64,000 nt of DNA from Rhizobiaceae bacterium (GCA_905339215.1 CAJPFN010000037.1:1-64000); one strand, 5' to 3'; positions 1-8,395 are shown, numbered from the stretch's first letter. Numbers and translations are program-made. Notes: a model not told the origin generated them from the sequence alone.

Positions 1-18
1 CAGTCCCTATAATGGGTC

Positions 19-1518
19 ATGGAAAAGAGAATCTACCCGACCCCCATCGAATCGATCGCCAGTCCCGAGCCGTATGCGCGGCAGAGCTTTGACGATCCCC
101 TGGAAGCCGTCGCCGCTCTGAAACGGCTTTATGAACGCAACACGCAGTTCCTGCGCGATTCCTTCAAGCATCTCGCCGCCGGGAACGTCGACCGGCGCTT
201 CCGCGCCTACTACCCCGAAGTCAGCGTCGTAACCGCGTCCTTCGCCCAGATCGACACGCGCCTCGCCTACGGCCACGTGCCTGCGCCGGGCATCTATGCG
301 ACGACGGTCACAAGGCCCGACCTCTTCGAACGCTACCTGGTCGACCAGCTTCGCCTGATCATGCGCAACCACGGCGTTCCGGTGACGGTGGCGGAATCGG
401 AGACGCCGATCCCCGTCCACTTCGCCTTCCTCGAGGGAACTCACGTCGACGGGGCTTTCGCCGATTCGATCCGCCGGCCGCTGCGCGACATCTTCGACGT
501 TCCGGACCTGAACGGCACTGACGACCAGATCGCCAACGGCACCTTCGAGCCGATTCCCGGCGAACCGCTGCCGCTGGCGCCGTTCACGGCACAGCGCATC
601 GACTATTCGCTGCATCGGCTCGCACACTACACGGCGACCAGCCCGCAGCACTTCCAGAACTTCGTACTGTTCACCAACTACCAGTTCTACGTCGACGAGT
701 TCTGCGCGCATGCCCGCGAGCTGATGGCCAAGGGCGGCGGCGGCTATGCCTCCTTCATCGAGCCGGGTAACGTCGTCACCCATGCCGGCAGCCAGGAACC
801 CGAGGGCGGGACGCCGCTGGTGCGGCTGCCGCAGATGCCCGCCTATCATCTCACCAAGCCGGGCCACGGCGGCATCACCATGGTCAACATCGGTGTCGGC
901 CCGTCCAACGCCAAGACCATTACCGACCATATTGCCGTGCTCAGGCCCCACGCCTGGCTGATGCTCGGCCACTGCGCCGGCCTGCGCAACACCCAGGCGC
1001 TCGGCGACTACGTGCTCGCCCATGCCTATGTGCGCGAGGACCATGTGCTCGACGACGACCTGCCGGTGTGGGTGCCGATCCCGCCGCTCGCCGAAGTGCA
1101 GGTGGCGTTGCAGGAGGCGGTCGCCGAAGTCACCGGCTTCTCCGGCTACGACCTGAAGCGCATCATGCGCACCGGAACCGTGGCGACCATCGACAACCGC
1201 AACTGGGAACTGCGCGAGCAGCGCGGGCCGGTGCAGCGCCTGTCGCAATCCCGGGCGATCGCGCTCGACATGGAATCGGCGACTATCGCGGCCAACGGCT
1301 TCCGCTTCCGCGTACCCTACGGAACCCTGCTGTGCGTCTCCGACAAGCCGCTGCACGGCGAATTGAAGCTGCCCGGCATGGCAACCGAGTTCTACAAGCG
1401 CCAGGTCGCCCAGCATCTGACGATCGGCATGCGCGCGGTGGAAAAGCTCGCCGAGATGCCTCCCGAGCGGCTCCATTCGCGCAAGCTGCGCAGCTTCTCC
1501 GAGACCGCGTTCCAGTAG
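19..1518 (+). CDS. amn: AMP nucleosidase
   Basis: Cytosolic enzyme that hydrolyses AMP to adenine and ribose 5-phosphate, used in purine salvage and control of the AMP pool. The 499-residue product is close in length to E. coli Amn. It has the N-terminal Amn-specific domain followed by a nucleoside-phosphorylase-like catalytic domain with GHCAGLRNTQALGDY near residue 317 and the LDMESATIA stretch near 416, the usual nucleobase/ribose contact region. The ATG at 19 is the first in frame, but only 18 bases of upstream sequence are visible, so promoter and ribosome binding site cannot be judged. The gene stands alone; the next gene is a separate unit about 60 bases downstream. Confidence 0.95.
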   Translation: MEKRIYPTPIESIASPEPYARQSFDDPLEAVAALKRLYERNTQFLRDSFKHLAAGNVDRRFRAYYPEVSVVTASFAQIDTRLAYGHVPAPGIYATTVTRPDLFERYLVDQLRLIMRNHGVPVTVAESETPIPVHFAFLEGTHVDGAFADSIRRPLRDIFDVPDLNGTDDQIANGTFEPIPGEPLPLAPFTAQRIDYSLHRLAHYTATSPQHFQNFVLFTNYQFYVDEFCAHARELMAKGGGGYASFIEPGNVVTHAGSQEPEGGTPLVRLPQMPAYHLTKPGHGGITMVNIGVGPSNAKTITDHIAVLRPHAWLMLGHCAGLRNTQALGDYVLAHAYVREDHVLDDDLPVWVPIPPLAEVQVALQEAVAEVTGFSGYDLKRIMRTGTVATIDNRNWELREQRGPVQRLSQSRAIALDMESATIAANGFRFRVPYGTLLCVSDKPLHGELKLPGMATEFYKRQVAQHLTIGMRAVEKLAEMPPERLHSRKLRSFSETAFQ

Positions 1519-1577
1519 GCGATGCGTCGGAGGCTCGGCTCCTTGAGAAGGCCGTATTTCTTGCCAAGGTGAGCGCC

Positions 1578-2648
1578 ATGCACGCCTCTCGCCGCGCCAG
1601 CTGGATCGCGTTCGCCTTCGTCCTGCCGGTCGCGGTGTCGCTGCCGCTTGTGGCGGGCTTTCTCGGCGCGTGGCACCCGGCGCTGGATTCGGTCGCGCAT
1701 TTCCGCGCGCATCTCGCTGTCTTGCTCGCCTTGGTGGCGCTGCCAGCCCTGTTTCTTCCCGGCATACGGCGGATCGGCTGGACCGCGCTGCTGCTCGGCG
1801 CCGCCGCGTTTGCCTCGACGCTCCCCGGCCTATCGTTGCCGGGCATCTCGCCGGTCAGCGCGGCTTTCCAGCAGAAGGACACGCGAAACGCCGTCTACCG
1901 GCTGCTGCAGCTCAACCTTCGCTTCGACAACCGAACGCCCGAGAAGGTGCTCTCCCTGATCGGCCGGCTGTCGCCCGACGTCATCACGCTGAACGAGGTG
2001 TCGCGATACTGGGCGCCGAAGCTGGCGCTGCTGGAGAAAGCGTATCCCTATCGCATCCTCTGCGCCGTCGACAGCAACGTCGGCGCGACGGCGGTCCTTT
2101 CGCGCCGTCCCTTCGATGCGGGAACCACGGGCGAGTGCCGTGTCGACGGTTCGATGTCGACGGCGACGATCGACTTCGGCGGGCGCGCGATCGCGGTCGC
2201 GGCGCTGCATCTCGAATGGCCGTGGCCTTTCGAGCAGCCGGAGCAGATCGACCGGCTGGCGCCGCATCTTGCCGCGCTCGCGCCGACGGCGCTGGTGGCA
2301 GGCGACCTCAACGCCGCGCCGTGGACCGAAGCCGTACGTCGTGTCGCGGCGGCGGGCGGCCTGACCCGCGCGCCGGCGGCCGGACCGACCTGGCTGTGGC
2401 GGCGGCTGCCCGTAGGGCTCAGGCCATGGCTCGGCCTCACCATAGACCATGTCTTCTCGAAAGGCGGGTTGGTCATCCACTCGGTGACAATCGCCGAGCC
2501 GGTCGGCTCGGATCATGCGCCGTTGCTGGTGGAATTCTCTGTGCCCTCCGCGCCGGGCGACGACCGCGAGAAGGCGCTCGTGCGGGGCCCGGGCGATGGC
2601 GAACGAGCGGAACAGCCGGCGCGGTTCAGCGCTTCTTCAGAAGGCTGA
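1578..2648 (+). CDS. membrane-anchored endonuclease/exonuclease/phosphatase (EEP) family protein
   Basis: A 356-residue protein with about three hydrophobic N-terminal segments (roughly residues 10-90) followed by an EEP-fold domain. The EEP signatures are all visible: LQLNLRF opening the fold, the metal-binding glutamate in VITLNEVSRYW, AALHLEWPWP, the catalytic GDLNAAPW, and the closing IDHVFS and GSDHAPLLVEF. The family includes nucleases and lipid or inositol phosphatases, so the substrate is unknown; the domain probably faces the periplasm. ATG 1578 is chosen because AAGGTGAG lies five bases upstream; a GTG at 1569 is an alternative. Its 3' end overlaps the convergent gene at 2626 by 23 bases. 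Confidence 0.85.
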   Translation: MHASRRASWIAFAFVLPVAVSLPLVAGFLGAWHPALDSVAHFRAHLAVLLALVALPALFLPGIRRIGWTALLLGAAAFASTLPGLSLPGISPVSAAFQQKDTRNAVYRLLQLNLRFDNRTPEKVLSLIGRLSPDVITLNEVSRYWAPKLALLEKAYPYRILCAVDSNVGATAVLSRRPFDAGTTGECRVDGSMSTATIDFGGRAIAVAALHLEWPWPFEQPEQIDRLAPHLAALAPTALVAGDLNAAPWTEAVRRVAAAGGLTRAPAAGPTWLWRRLPVGLRPWLGLTIDHVFSKGGLVIHSVTIAEPVGSDHAPLLVEFSVPSAPGDDREKALVRGPGDGERAEQPARFSASSEG

Positions 2649-3222
2649 CGACCAGTTTCTCGACGTTGCCGCCGTCCTTGTGCTCGACCTCGTCGAAGCG
2701 GATCTGCTTCTTCTCGTATTCGGCGTAGACGGCGTTGACGCGCCGCTTCACCTCGCTGCGGACGCGCACGCAACCAGGGTCTCCGGTCGTCGAGATCTTG
2801 GCGATGGCCTTTTCGGCGGCGGAGACCATCTGGCGGGCGATGGCGCCATGGGTCTCCTCGTGCTTGCGCACGCCGCTCATGAACCGCGCCCAGCGCTTGC
2901 CGAGCGCCGGATCGATCGGGCCGCTGACCTTCGGGTAGATGTAGGTAATGCTCAGATCGCCGGCGACCTTGCGGACGCGGCACTTGCCGGCCTTCTCCGT
3001 CCATTCGAGGTCCCAGCCGACCTCGTAGCGGGTCTGGGCGATGGCGCGCGCCAGGAAGCCATGCTTCGGCCCCTTGCGATCCATGGCGGTAACCAGCGCC
3101 TCGCCGCTCTTCCCGGAAATCTCGTAGTGCTCGGTCTTGACGCCGACCTTGACGCCGGCCGCGGCGGAACTTGCCACGGCACACGCCGCACCGGCAATGC
3201 AGGCGATGATGAGACAGTGCAT
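2626..3222 (-). CDS. exported DUF922-type putative zinc protease
   Basis: A 198-residue protein with a clear N-terminal signal peptide (MHCLIIACIAGAACAVASSAAA). The body matches the DUF922 family of secreted predicted metalloproteases: a region starting TEHYEISGKSGEALV, a later KRWARFMSGVRKHEETHGAIA helix carrying the HEETH zinc-binding pattern, and a conserved Cys pair (GKCRV and DPGCV). The start at 3222 is preceded by GGGAGG at good spacing; an in-frame upstream ATG would put 24 charged residues before the signal peptide. It converges on and slightly overlaps the EEP gene. Protease activity is inferred from the family, not shown. Confidence 0.8.
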   Translation of the reverse strand: MHCLIIACIAGAACAVASSAAAGVKVGVKTEHYEISGKSGEALVTAMDRKGPKHGFLARAIAQTRYEVGWDLEWTEKAGKCRVRKVAGDLSITYIYPKVSGPIDPALGKRWARFMSGVRKHEETHGAIARQMVSAAEKAIAKISTTGDPGCVRVRSEVKRRVNAVYAEYEKKQIRFDEVEHKDGGNVEKLVVSLLKKR

Positions 3223-3335
3223 CCGAGCCTCCCGTGACCTCAGGACAGCATATCTCGAAGCGCGGTTCAACCGTCTCGGCGGCGACGACGCCATGCAACC
3301 CGGTCATTCGGTCCCCTACCGGGGGTCGAAGCGGC

Positions 3336-3446
3336 CCCGGCCACCCTCACATGTTCGGGTAGACCGGCCCTTCGCCGAAACCTCTCCGGGCGGCGGCGAG
3401 ACGGCCCGGCCACCCTCACATGTTCGGGTAGACCGGCCCTTCGCCG
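3336..3446. repeat. 42-bp direct duplication of the ETF-QO gene end
   Basis: Positions 3336-3377 and 3405-3446 are identical over 42 bases, offset by 69 bases. The second copy is the 3' terminus of the ETF-QO gene, covering its last codons (EGPVYPNM) and stop. The first copy lies just beyond that stop, so the terminal codons and stop are present twice. It looks like a recent local tandem duplication in an otherwise non-coding gap. Confidence 0.9.
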
Positions 3447-5095
3447 CCTTGGGGCGGCACCCAGTTGATGTTCTGGTTCGGGTCCTTGATGTCGCAAGTC
3501 TTGCAGTGGACGCAGTTCTGCGCGTTGATGACGAACTTCACGTCGACGCCCATGCGATCGGCGGCGGCGTTTCCGTCGGCATCTACCCACTCGTAGACGC
3601 CAGCCGGGCAGTAGCGCGACGACGGACCGGCGAAGACGTCGTGCTCGGAGCGCTTCTGCAACTCCGGGTCCTTCACCTGGAGGTGGATCGGCTGGTCCTC
3701 CTCGTGGTTGGTGTTCGACAGGAACACCGAGGACAGCCGGTCGAAGGTGAGCACGCCATCGGCTTTCGGGTAATCGATCTTCTTGTGCTTCGAGGCCGGC
3801 TCCAGCGACGCGGCGTCGGTCTTGCCGTGTTTCAACGTGCCGAACGGCGAGACGCCGAACAGCGTGTTCAGCCACATGTCGAGCCCGCCGAGGCCGATGC
3901 CGAGATAGGTGCCGAAGCGCGACCATAGCGGCTTCACGTTGCGTACTTTCTTCAGGTCGCGGCCGATGTCGGTGTCGCGCCATGCGGCCTCGTAGCCCGA
4001 GACCTCGTCATGGGCGCGCCCCTCGCCGATCGCCGCGGCGACATGCTCTGCCGCGAGCATGCCCGACAGCACGGCATTGTGCGACCCCTTGATGCGCGGC
4101 ACGTTGACGAAGCCGGCCGAGCAGCCGATCAGCGCGCCGCCGGGGAAGGTCAGCTTCGGCACCGACTGCCAGCCGCCCTCGGTGATGGCGCGGGCGCCGT
4201 AGGAGATGCGCTTGCCGCCCTCGAAGGTGCCGCGGATCGCGGGGTGGGTCTTGAAGCGCTGGAACTCCTCGAAGGGCGAGAGATACGGGTTCTTGTAGTT
4301 CAGGTGGAGGACGAAGCCGACGGCGACCAGATTGTCCTCGAGGTGATAGAGGAACGAGCCGCCGCCGGTGTCGGACTTGAGCGGCCAGCCGAACGAGTGC
4401 TGGACGAGGCCCGGCCGGTGGTTCTCCGGCTTCACCTGCCAAAGCTCCTTCAGCCCGATGCCGAACTTCTGCGGCTCGCGGCCGTCCGACAGGCCAAACT
4501 TGGCGATCAGCTTCTTCGCGAGCGAGCCGCGCACACCCTCGCCGATGAGGACGTACTTGCCGAGCAGCGCCATGCCCGGGGCGAAGGCCGGGCCGCGCGA
4601 GCCGTCTCGCTCGACGCCCATATCGCCGGTGACGACGCCGGTGACGGCGCCGCTGTCGTCATAGATCAGGTCGGCCGCAGCGAAGCCGGGATATATCTCG
4701 ACGCCCAGCGCCTCGGCATGGCCGGCGAGCCAGCGGCAGACGTTGCCGAGGGAAACGATGAAGTTGCCGTGGTTGTTCATCAGCGGCGGCATGAAGATGT
4801 TCGGTAGCCGGATGGAACCCGCGGGGCCGAGCAACAGGAAGTGGTCGTCCGTCACGGGGGTCTTGAACGGGTGGTCGCTCTCCGAGCGCCAGTCGGGCAG
4901 GAGCCGGTCGATGCCGATCGGATCGACTACGGCGCCGGAGAGGATGTGAGCGCCGACCTCGCTGCCCTTTTCGAGCACGACGACCGACAGATCGGGATTG
5001 AGCTGCTTCAGGCGGATCGCCGCAGCAAGGCCCGCCGGCCCCGCACCGACGATCACCACGTCGAATTCCATGCTTTCGCGTTCGATATCGCTCAT
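3416..5095 (-). CDS. electron transfer flavoprotein-ubiquinone oxidoreductase
   Basis: Inner-membrane-associated flavoprotein that passes electrons from reduced ETF (acyl-CoA and branched-chain amino acid dehydrogenation) to ubiquinone. The 559-residue length is typical of ETF-QO. The N-terminal FAD-binding motif is VVIVGAGPAGLAAAI. The C-terminal ferredoxin-like part carries the [4Fe-4S] cysteines in YCPAGVYEW and NCVHCKTCDIKDP, ending GGEGPVYPNM. MSDIERESMEFDVVIVG is the natural start. A LiuR-like operator lies about 140 bases upstream, in line with a role in fatty acid and amino acid oxidation. The 3' end is duplicated just downstream. Confidence 0.96.
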   Translation of the reverse strand: MSDIERESMEFDVVIVGAGPAGLAAAIRLKQLNPDLSVVVLEKGSEVGAHILSGAVVDPIGIDRLLPDWRSESDHPFKTPVTDDHFLLLGPAGSIRLPNIFMPPLMNNHGNFIVSLGNVCRWLAGHAEALGVEIYPGFAAADLIYDDSGAVTGVVTGDMGVERDGSRGPAFAPGMALLGKYVLIGEGVRGSLAKKLIAKFGLSDGREPQKFGIGLKELWQVKPENHRPGLVQHSFGWPLKSDTGGGSFLYHLEDNLVAVGFVLHLNYKNPYLSPFEEFQRFKTHPAIRGTFEGGKRISYGARAITEGGWQSVPKLTFPGGALIGCSAGFVNVPRIKGSHNAVLSGMLAAEHVAAAIGEGRAHDEVSGYEAAWRDTDIGRDLKKVRNVKPLWSRFGTYLGIGLGGLDMWLNTLFGVSPFGTLKHGKTDAASLEPASKHKKIDYPKADGVLTFDRLSSVFLSNTNHEEDQPIHLQVKDPELQKRSEHDVFAGPSSRYCPAGVYEWVDADGNAAADRMGVDVKFVINAQNCVHCKTCDIKDPNQNINWVPPQGGEGPVYPNM

Positions 5096-5234
5096 CGAAG
5101 GACCCCTTGCGTTCGCCCGTGGGCGCTCATGCCCCAGCGCTCATAGCGCATGATTCGACGCCGCGAAACCTTCCGGACGGACGGCACGCCGCCTCACCCG
5201 CAGTAAGACGGATGTGCGAAAAGGCTATATTACT

Positions 5235-5250
5235 TTTACGTAAACGTCAA
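5235..5250 (-). promoter_or_regulatory. LiuR-like operator upstream of ETF-QO
   Basis: On the minus strand the sequence reads TTGACGTTTACGTAAA, a 16-bp near-perfect inverted repeat (TTKACGT-NN-ACGTAAA). It resembles the operator described for LiuR-type MerR regulators of branched-chain amino acid and fatty acid catabolism, regulons that often include ETF and ETF-QO genes. Its first six bases (TTGACG) could double as a -35 element, with TATAGC or TAGCCT downstream as -10. Binding by any particular regulator is inference. Confidence 0.5.
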
Positions 5251-5355
5251 TATTCGATATCGCGAGCTGCGAAGGGTGACGATTGCGGGTCGGCGCGTCC
5301 CGGCCCACGCGGCCGGGACGCGTCTCGGGATCGCCGGGCATATCGCTGCGCGCCG

Positions 5356-5781
5356 TCAACCCAGCGTCGAGCCGAGATTGGCGAGGATGGCGCTCCAGCC
5401 GCGCTCGTGACCGCTGCGCGCTTCCTCGCTGCGGAACTTGACATGGCGCAGCGTGACGTCGGTGGTGGCGGCGTCGACCTCGACGAAGTCGATGGTGACG
5501 ACGCTGTCGTCGAGCGAAAAAGGCGATTCCCATGTGAAGGAGAGGTGCGCGTGGGGATCGATCGCGAGATACGTCCCGGAATGCGGAATCTCCTTCTCCG
5601 CCGACCTCATCACGATCGAGAACCGCCCGCCCTTGACCGGGTCGTTCTCCACTCGGGCCGGCAGGACCATTTCGGGCGGCCGCATGAACTTCGCCAGGGT
5701 CGCCGGCGCGAGCCAGGCGTTGAACACCTCCTTACGAGGCGCCGCGATCCTCCTGCTGACCGTCAGTTCGAGTTCCGTCAT
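5356..5781 (-). CDS. SRPBCC (AHSA1-type) domain protein
   Basis: A 141-residue protein of the START/SRPBCC superfamily, AHSA1-like branch: it opens with ELTVSRRIAAPRKEVFNAW and continues through GGRFSIVMRS and FVEVDAATTDVTLRHVKF, ending with a GWSAILANLGSTL helix. These proteins have a hydrophobic ligand cavity, and their specific roles are mostly unknown. The ATG at 5781 is preceded by GGGAAG and overlaps the end of the arsR-type gene by 50 bases, so the two are co-transcribed and probably translationally coupled. ArsR-SRPBCC pairs are a very common arrangement in alphaproteobacteria. An in-frame ATG at 5823 is less likely. Confidence 0.85.
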   Translation of the reverse strand: MTELELTVSRRIAAPRKEVFNAWLAPATLAKFMRPPEMVLPARVENDPVKGGRFSIVMRSAEKEIPHSGTYLAIDPHAHLSFTWESPFSLDDSVVTIDFVEVDAATTDVTLRHVKFRSEEARSGHERGWSAILANLGSTLG

Positions 5782-6109
5782 TGTCGTCTTCCCTTGCAAC
5801 CAGAGCATCTTCGAGCGCCGCAAGGCGCAGTTCCCAGATCGACTTCAACTGACCGAACCAAGCTTCCGTCACCCGCAGGGGCTGAAGTTCGGCCGCGATG
5901 AAATGCTCGCGGCCGATGGTCCGGCGGGTGACGAGCCCCGCCTCCTCCAGCACCTTGATGTGCTTGGAAACGGAGTTCAGGGACATGTCGAAGTGCGCGG
6001 CGAGAGCCGTCACCCTCAATGTTCCTTCATGGACGAGCAGCGTCAGGATCTTGCGCCGCGTGGTGTCACCGGCGGCCTTGAGGATTCGTGACAGCGCTTC
6101 GTCGTCCAT
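5732..6109 (-). CDS. ArsR-family winged-helix transcriptional regulator
   Basis: A 125-residue DNA-binding repressor. It has the canonical ArsR fold: LKAAGDTTRRKILTLL helix, then the recognition helix in LAAHFDMSLNSVSKHIKVLEEAGLV, then the wing (TRRTIGREHFIAAE). It lacks the CxC metal site of ArsR/SmtB metal sensors, so it is of the non-metal subgroup typically paired with SRPBCC proteins. AAGGGTGA precedes the ATG. An inverted repeat directly upstream (6153-6168, with a third half-site at 6123-6129) is the likely operator for autoregulation of the arsR-SRPBCC pair. The C-terminal tail (about residues 105-125) is acidic and probably disordered. Confidence 0.88.
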   Translation of the reverse strand: MDDEALSRILKAAGDTTRRKILTLLVHEGTLRVTALAAHFDMSLNSVSKHIKVLEEAGLVTRRTIGREHFIAAELQPLRVTEAWFGQLKSIWELRLAALEDALVAREDDNDGTRTDGQQEDRGAS

Positions 6110-6122
6110 TCATTCACCCTTA

Positions 6123-6168
6123 TGGTTGAATATAACGAGGCAAGACTATTAGTCAACCACCTGGTTGA
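6123..6168. promoter_or_regulatory. probable ArsR operator
   Basis: TCAACCA-CC-TGGTTGA at 6153-6168 is a perfect inverted repeat, and a third copy of the half-site TGGTTGA is at 6123-6129, only 14 bases from the arsR-type start codon. The stretch is AT-rich compared with its surroundings. The position suits autorepression of the minus-strand pair and possibly control of the divergent gene at 6264. Confidence 0.5.
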
Positions 6169-6263
6169 ATAATTTCTCGGCTCTCGTCAACGTGACCGTC
6201 GCGGGCTTGCCCGGACTTCATCATTCCCTGTCGCAACGCTAGCATGGCAGCGGGAGGAAGCGC

Positions 6264-6860
6264 ATGGGAAGGACCCTGCCTGCCCTGTTCGCAATGGCCG
6301 GCGTCGCCGTCATGTCCCCGGCGAAAGCTGCCGACGACCTCGGCCGCTGGTATGCCGGGGCCTATTCCTTCTCCGACGAGCTCGGTGGCTTCCGCATCCT
6401 CGGCGTCAGCGGCACCGGCGCCCGCGACGACCCGTTCGTTGTCGTCGAGGAATTCCACTCTTCCAGCCCGGTCACGCTGGTCATCCGCACGGCCTTGCCG
6501 ATCCGTCCTTTCGACCCGCGCGGCCTCTTCGCCAGCGGTCATCTCCACATGCGTGTCGAGGCCGTCAACGGCAGCGGCCAGGCGTGGGTGGAGTTCGAGT
6601 TCGAACTGCAGGAGGTGCGCGACCGGCCGAGCATGTTTGGCGACGGGCTCTCCTTCGACCAACGCAAGGAGAACACCGAGACCATCGGCTCTGACAGCTT
6701 CGCCCGCTTCAGCCGCGACTTCGAGCCTTACGACCGCCTGCTCTACCGCGACGGCCATGTCGACCCGGGCGCTTCGGCGGGGTTCTCCTTCTTCATCACC
6801 GACTTCACGCCGCGGAGCCAGTTCTATCTGGTGCAGGACCCGCGCATCCCCTCCTCCTGA
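6264..6860 (+). CDS. exported protein of unknown function
   Basis: A 198-residue protein with a signal peptide (MGRTLPALFAMAGVAVMSPAKA, cleavage before ADDLG). The mature part is beta-rich, with FRILGVSGTGARDDPFVVVEEFHS, a pair of strands around HLHMRVEAVNGSGQAWVEFEFE, and a conserved-looking FFITDFTPRSQFYL ending. No known catalytic motif is visible. I do not assign a function; it is probably a periplasmic protein conserved among rhizobial relatives. It is divergent from the arsR-type gene and lies 48 bases before the uracil-DNA glycosylase gene, so those two may be co-transcribed. Confidence 0.7.
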   Translation: MGRTLPALFAMAGVAVMSPAKAADDLGRWYAGAYSFSDELGGFRILGVSGTGARDDPFVVVEEFHSSSPVTLVIRTALPIRPFDPRGLFASGHLHMRVEAVNGSGQAWVEFEFELQEVRDRPSMFGDGLSFDQRKENTETIGSDSFARFSRDFEPYDRLLYRDGHVDPGASAGFSFFITDFTPRSQFYLVQDPRIPSS

Positions 6861-6908
6861 TCTTGCATTCGGACCCGCGATTTGCGACGCGGGGTATTGG
6901 ACAATGCG

Positions 6909-7835
6909 ATGACGGCAGACATCACCCACAGCCCCGCGGCGCTCCGCGACATCCTGCGCTTCCTCGCCGACGCCGGCGCGGACGAGGCGCTGGACGAGGT
7001 CGCGGCCGACCGGTTCGCGCAAGCGGCGCCCGCCGCCCAGCGGCGGACGGCAGCGCCGGAGCGCGCGGCGGAGCGTCCGATGCCCGATCGCAGCCCGCCC
7101 GCCGGCCGAACGGTTGCGCCACCCGTGCCGCCGGAAGCCAGGGACGAAAGGTCCCCTTCCCTGCCCGACATGGCGGCGGCCGAAGCCCTGCCGGCGGCGC
7201 GGCCGCAGACCGCGGCGATCCCCGACGAGGCGCAGGCAGCCCGCGCCCGCGAATTGGCGCGCAGCGCCGCGACGCTCGAAGAGCTGCGCGAGATGCTCGC
7301 CGGCTTCGACGGCTGCAACCTGAAGTTCACGGCAAAAAGCCTGGTGTTCGCCGACGGCAATCCGGACGCCGACCTGATGCTCGTCGGCGAGGCGCCGGGC
7401 CGCGACGAGGACATCGAGGGCCTGCCCTTCGTCGGCCGCTCCGGGCAGCTGCTCGACCGCATGCTGGCGGCGATCGGGCGCGACCGGACGTCGGCCTACA
7501 TCGCCAACGTCATCCCGTGGCGACCGCCGGGCAACCGCACGCCGACTCCGCTGGAAACGGAGATCTGCCGCCCGTTCATCGAGCGGCAGATCGAGTTGGC
7601 GCGGCCGAAGGTGCTGGTTTGCCTCGGCGGGCCGTCGGCGAAGACGCTGCTCAACACCACGGAGGGCATCCTCAGGCTGCGCGGCAACTGGCGGGTCCAC
7701 GTCACCGCGTCGGGCGTCGCGATCCCGGCCATGCCGACGCTGCATCCGGCCTATCTGCTACGCAACCCGGCGCACAAGAAGCTCGCCTGGCGCGACTTCC
7801 TCGAGGTCAAGGCGAAGCTGCGCGAGTTCGCCTGA
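6909..7835 (+). CDS. uracil-DNA glycosylase, family 4/5-like
   Basis: Base-excision repair enzyme that removes uracil from DNA. The 308-residue product has a long Ala/Pro-rich N-terminal extension (about residues 35-110) followed by the UDG core with motif A GEAPGRDEDIEGLPFVG, the GNRTPTPLE loop and motif B HPAYLLRNP. Two of the four cysteines that hold the [4Fe-4S] cluster in family 4 enzymes are missing: the first of the CxxC pair is replaced (FDGCNL) and the third is Trp (IPWRPPGNR), while the second and fourth (EICRPF) remain. ATG 6909 is preferred over an in-frame ATG nine codons upstream. Confidence 0.85.
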   Translation: MTADITHSPAALRDILRFLADAGADEALDEVAADRFAQAAPAAQRRTAAPERAAERPMPDRSPPAGRTVAPPVPPEARDERSPSLPDMAAAEALPAARPQTAAIPDEAQAARARELARSAATLEELREMLAGFDGCNLKFTAKSLVFADGNPDADLMLVGEAPGRDEDIEGLPFVGRSGQLLDRMLAAIGRDRTSAYIANVIPWRPPGNRTPTPLETEICRPFIERQIELARPKVLVCLGGPSAKTLLNTTEGILRLRGNWRVHVTASGVAIPAMPTLHPAYLLRNPAHKKLAWRDFLEVKAKLREFA

Positions 7836-7849
7836 CCGGCAGGGGAGCT

Positions 7850-8251
7850 TCAGCCTCGGGCCGCGACCGGGGCGCGGCGCATGCCGATCGCCTGGAGCAC
7901 GGCGAAGACAGCCACGGCGAGCGCTTGGGCAACGACGAAGGCTATGCCGGGTGCAGTCGGCTGGACGAGCCCGAAGGCGAGCAGGCCGAAGCTCGCCGCC
8001 ACCCAAAGTGCGTTCAGCGCGACGATGTCGACGAGCACGAGTCGCAACACGGCGGCGCGGCGGGCGACGACCACCAGAGCCGCAACGAACGGCATCAGAG
8101 CGACGCCCGACCAGAACAGCAGGCCCGCCGGCAGCCCGGTAAACGGTGCGAGCGGCGACGCGCCGCCGACGAACAGGAGAGCGGCGGCGCCCGAGACGCC
8201 GGCGTCGAGGCGAAGCGCGTTGCGCAGGAATGGGGTGATGGCGATGGTCAT
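7850..8251 (-). CDS. small integral membrane protein
   Basis: A 133-residue protein with four predicted transmembrane helices (roughly residues 10-30, 40-62, 68-92, 100-125) and few polar residues. No family-defining motif was recognised. The start at 8251 is supported by AAGGAAG upstream. It is divergent from an XRE/MmyB-type regulator gene. Regulators of that family often sit next to the gene they control, so this is a reasonable target candidate, though that is inference. Confidence 0.7.
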   Translation of the reverse strand: MTIAITPFLRNALRLDAGVSGAAALLFVGGASPLAPFTGLPAGLLFWSGVALMPFVAALVVVARRAAVLRLVLVDIVALNALWVAASFGLLAFGLVQPTAPGIAFVVAQALAVAVFAVLQAIGMRRAPVAARG

Positions 8252-8395
8252 GTCAGCTTCCTTTCCGGTTTTCTCGGCGCCCGGAACCGGTCTTGGCCGG
8301 CGGCGGGACGACGCGACCATCGCAGGCGCAACGCCGGCCGGCGATTACGCGCCAGGTAATGGAAGCGGCGACGCGCCCGGTTTATGTTACCGGCC

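Noticed and set aside
7-1476. Long open frame antisense to the AMP nucleosidase gene, and many similar long antisense frames (for example within pepN, glnE, ccmF and g15)
   Set aside because: These are typical of GC-rich DNA, encode Arg/Gly/Asp-biased sequence with no domains, and coincide with well-supported genes on the other strand.
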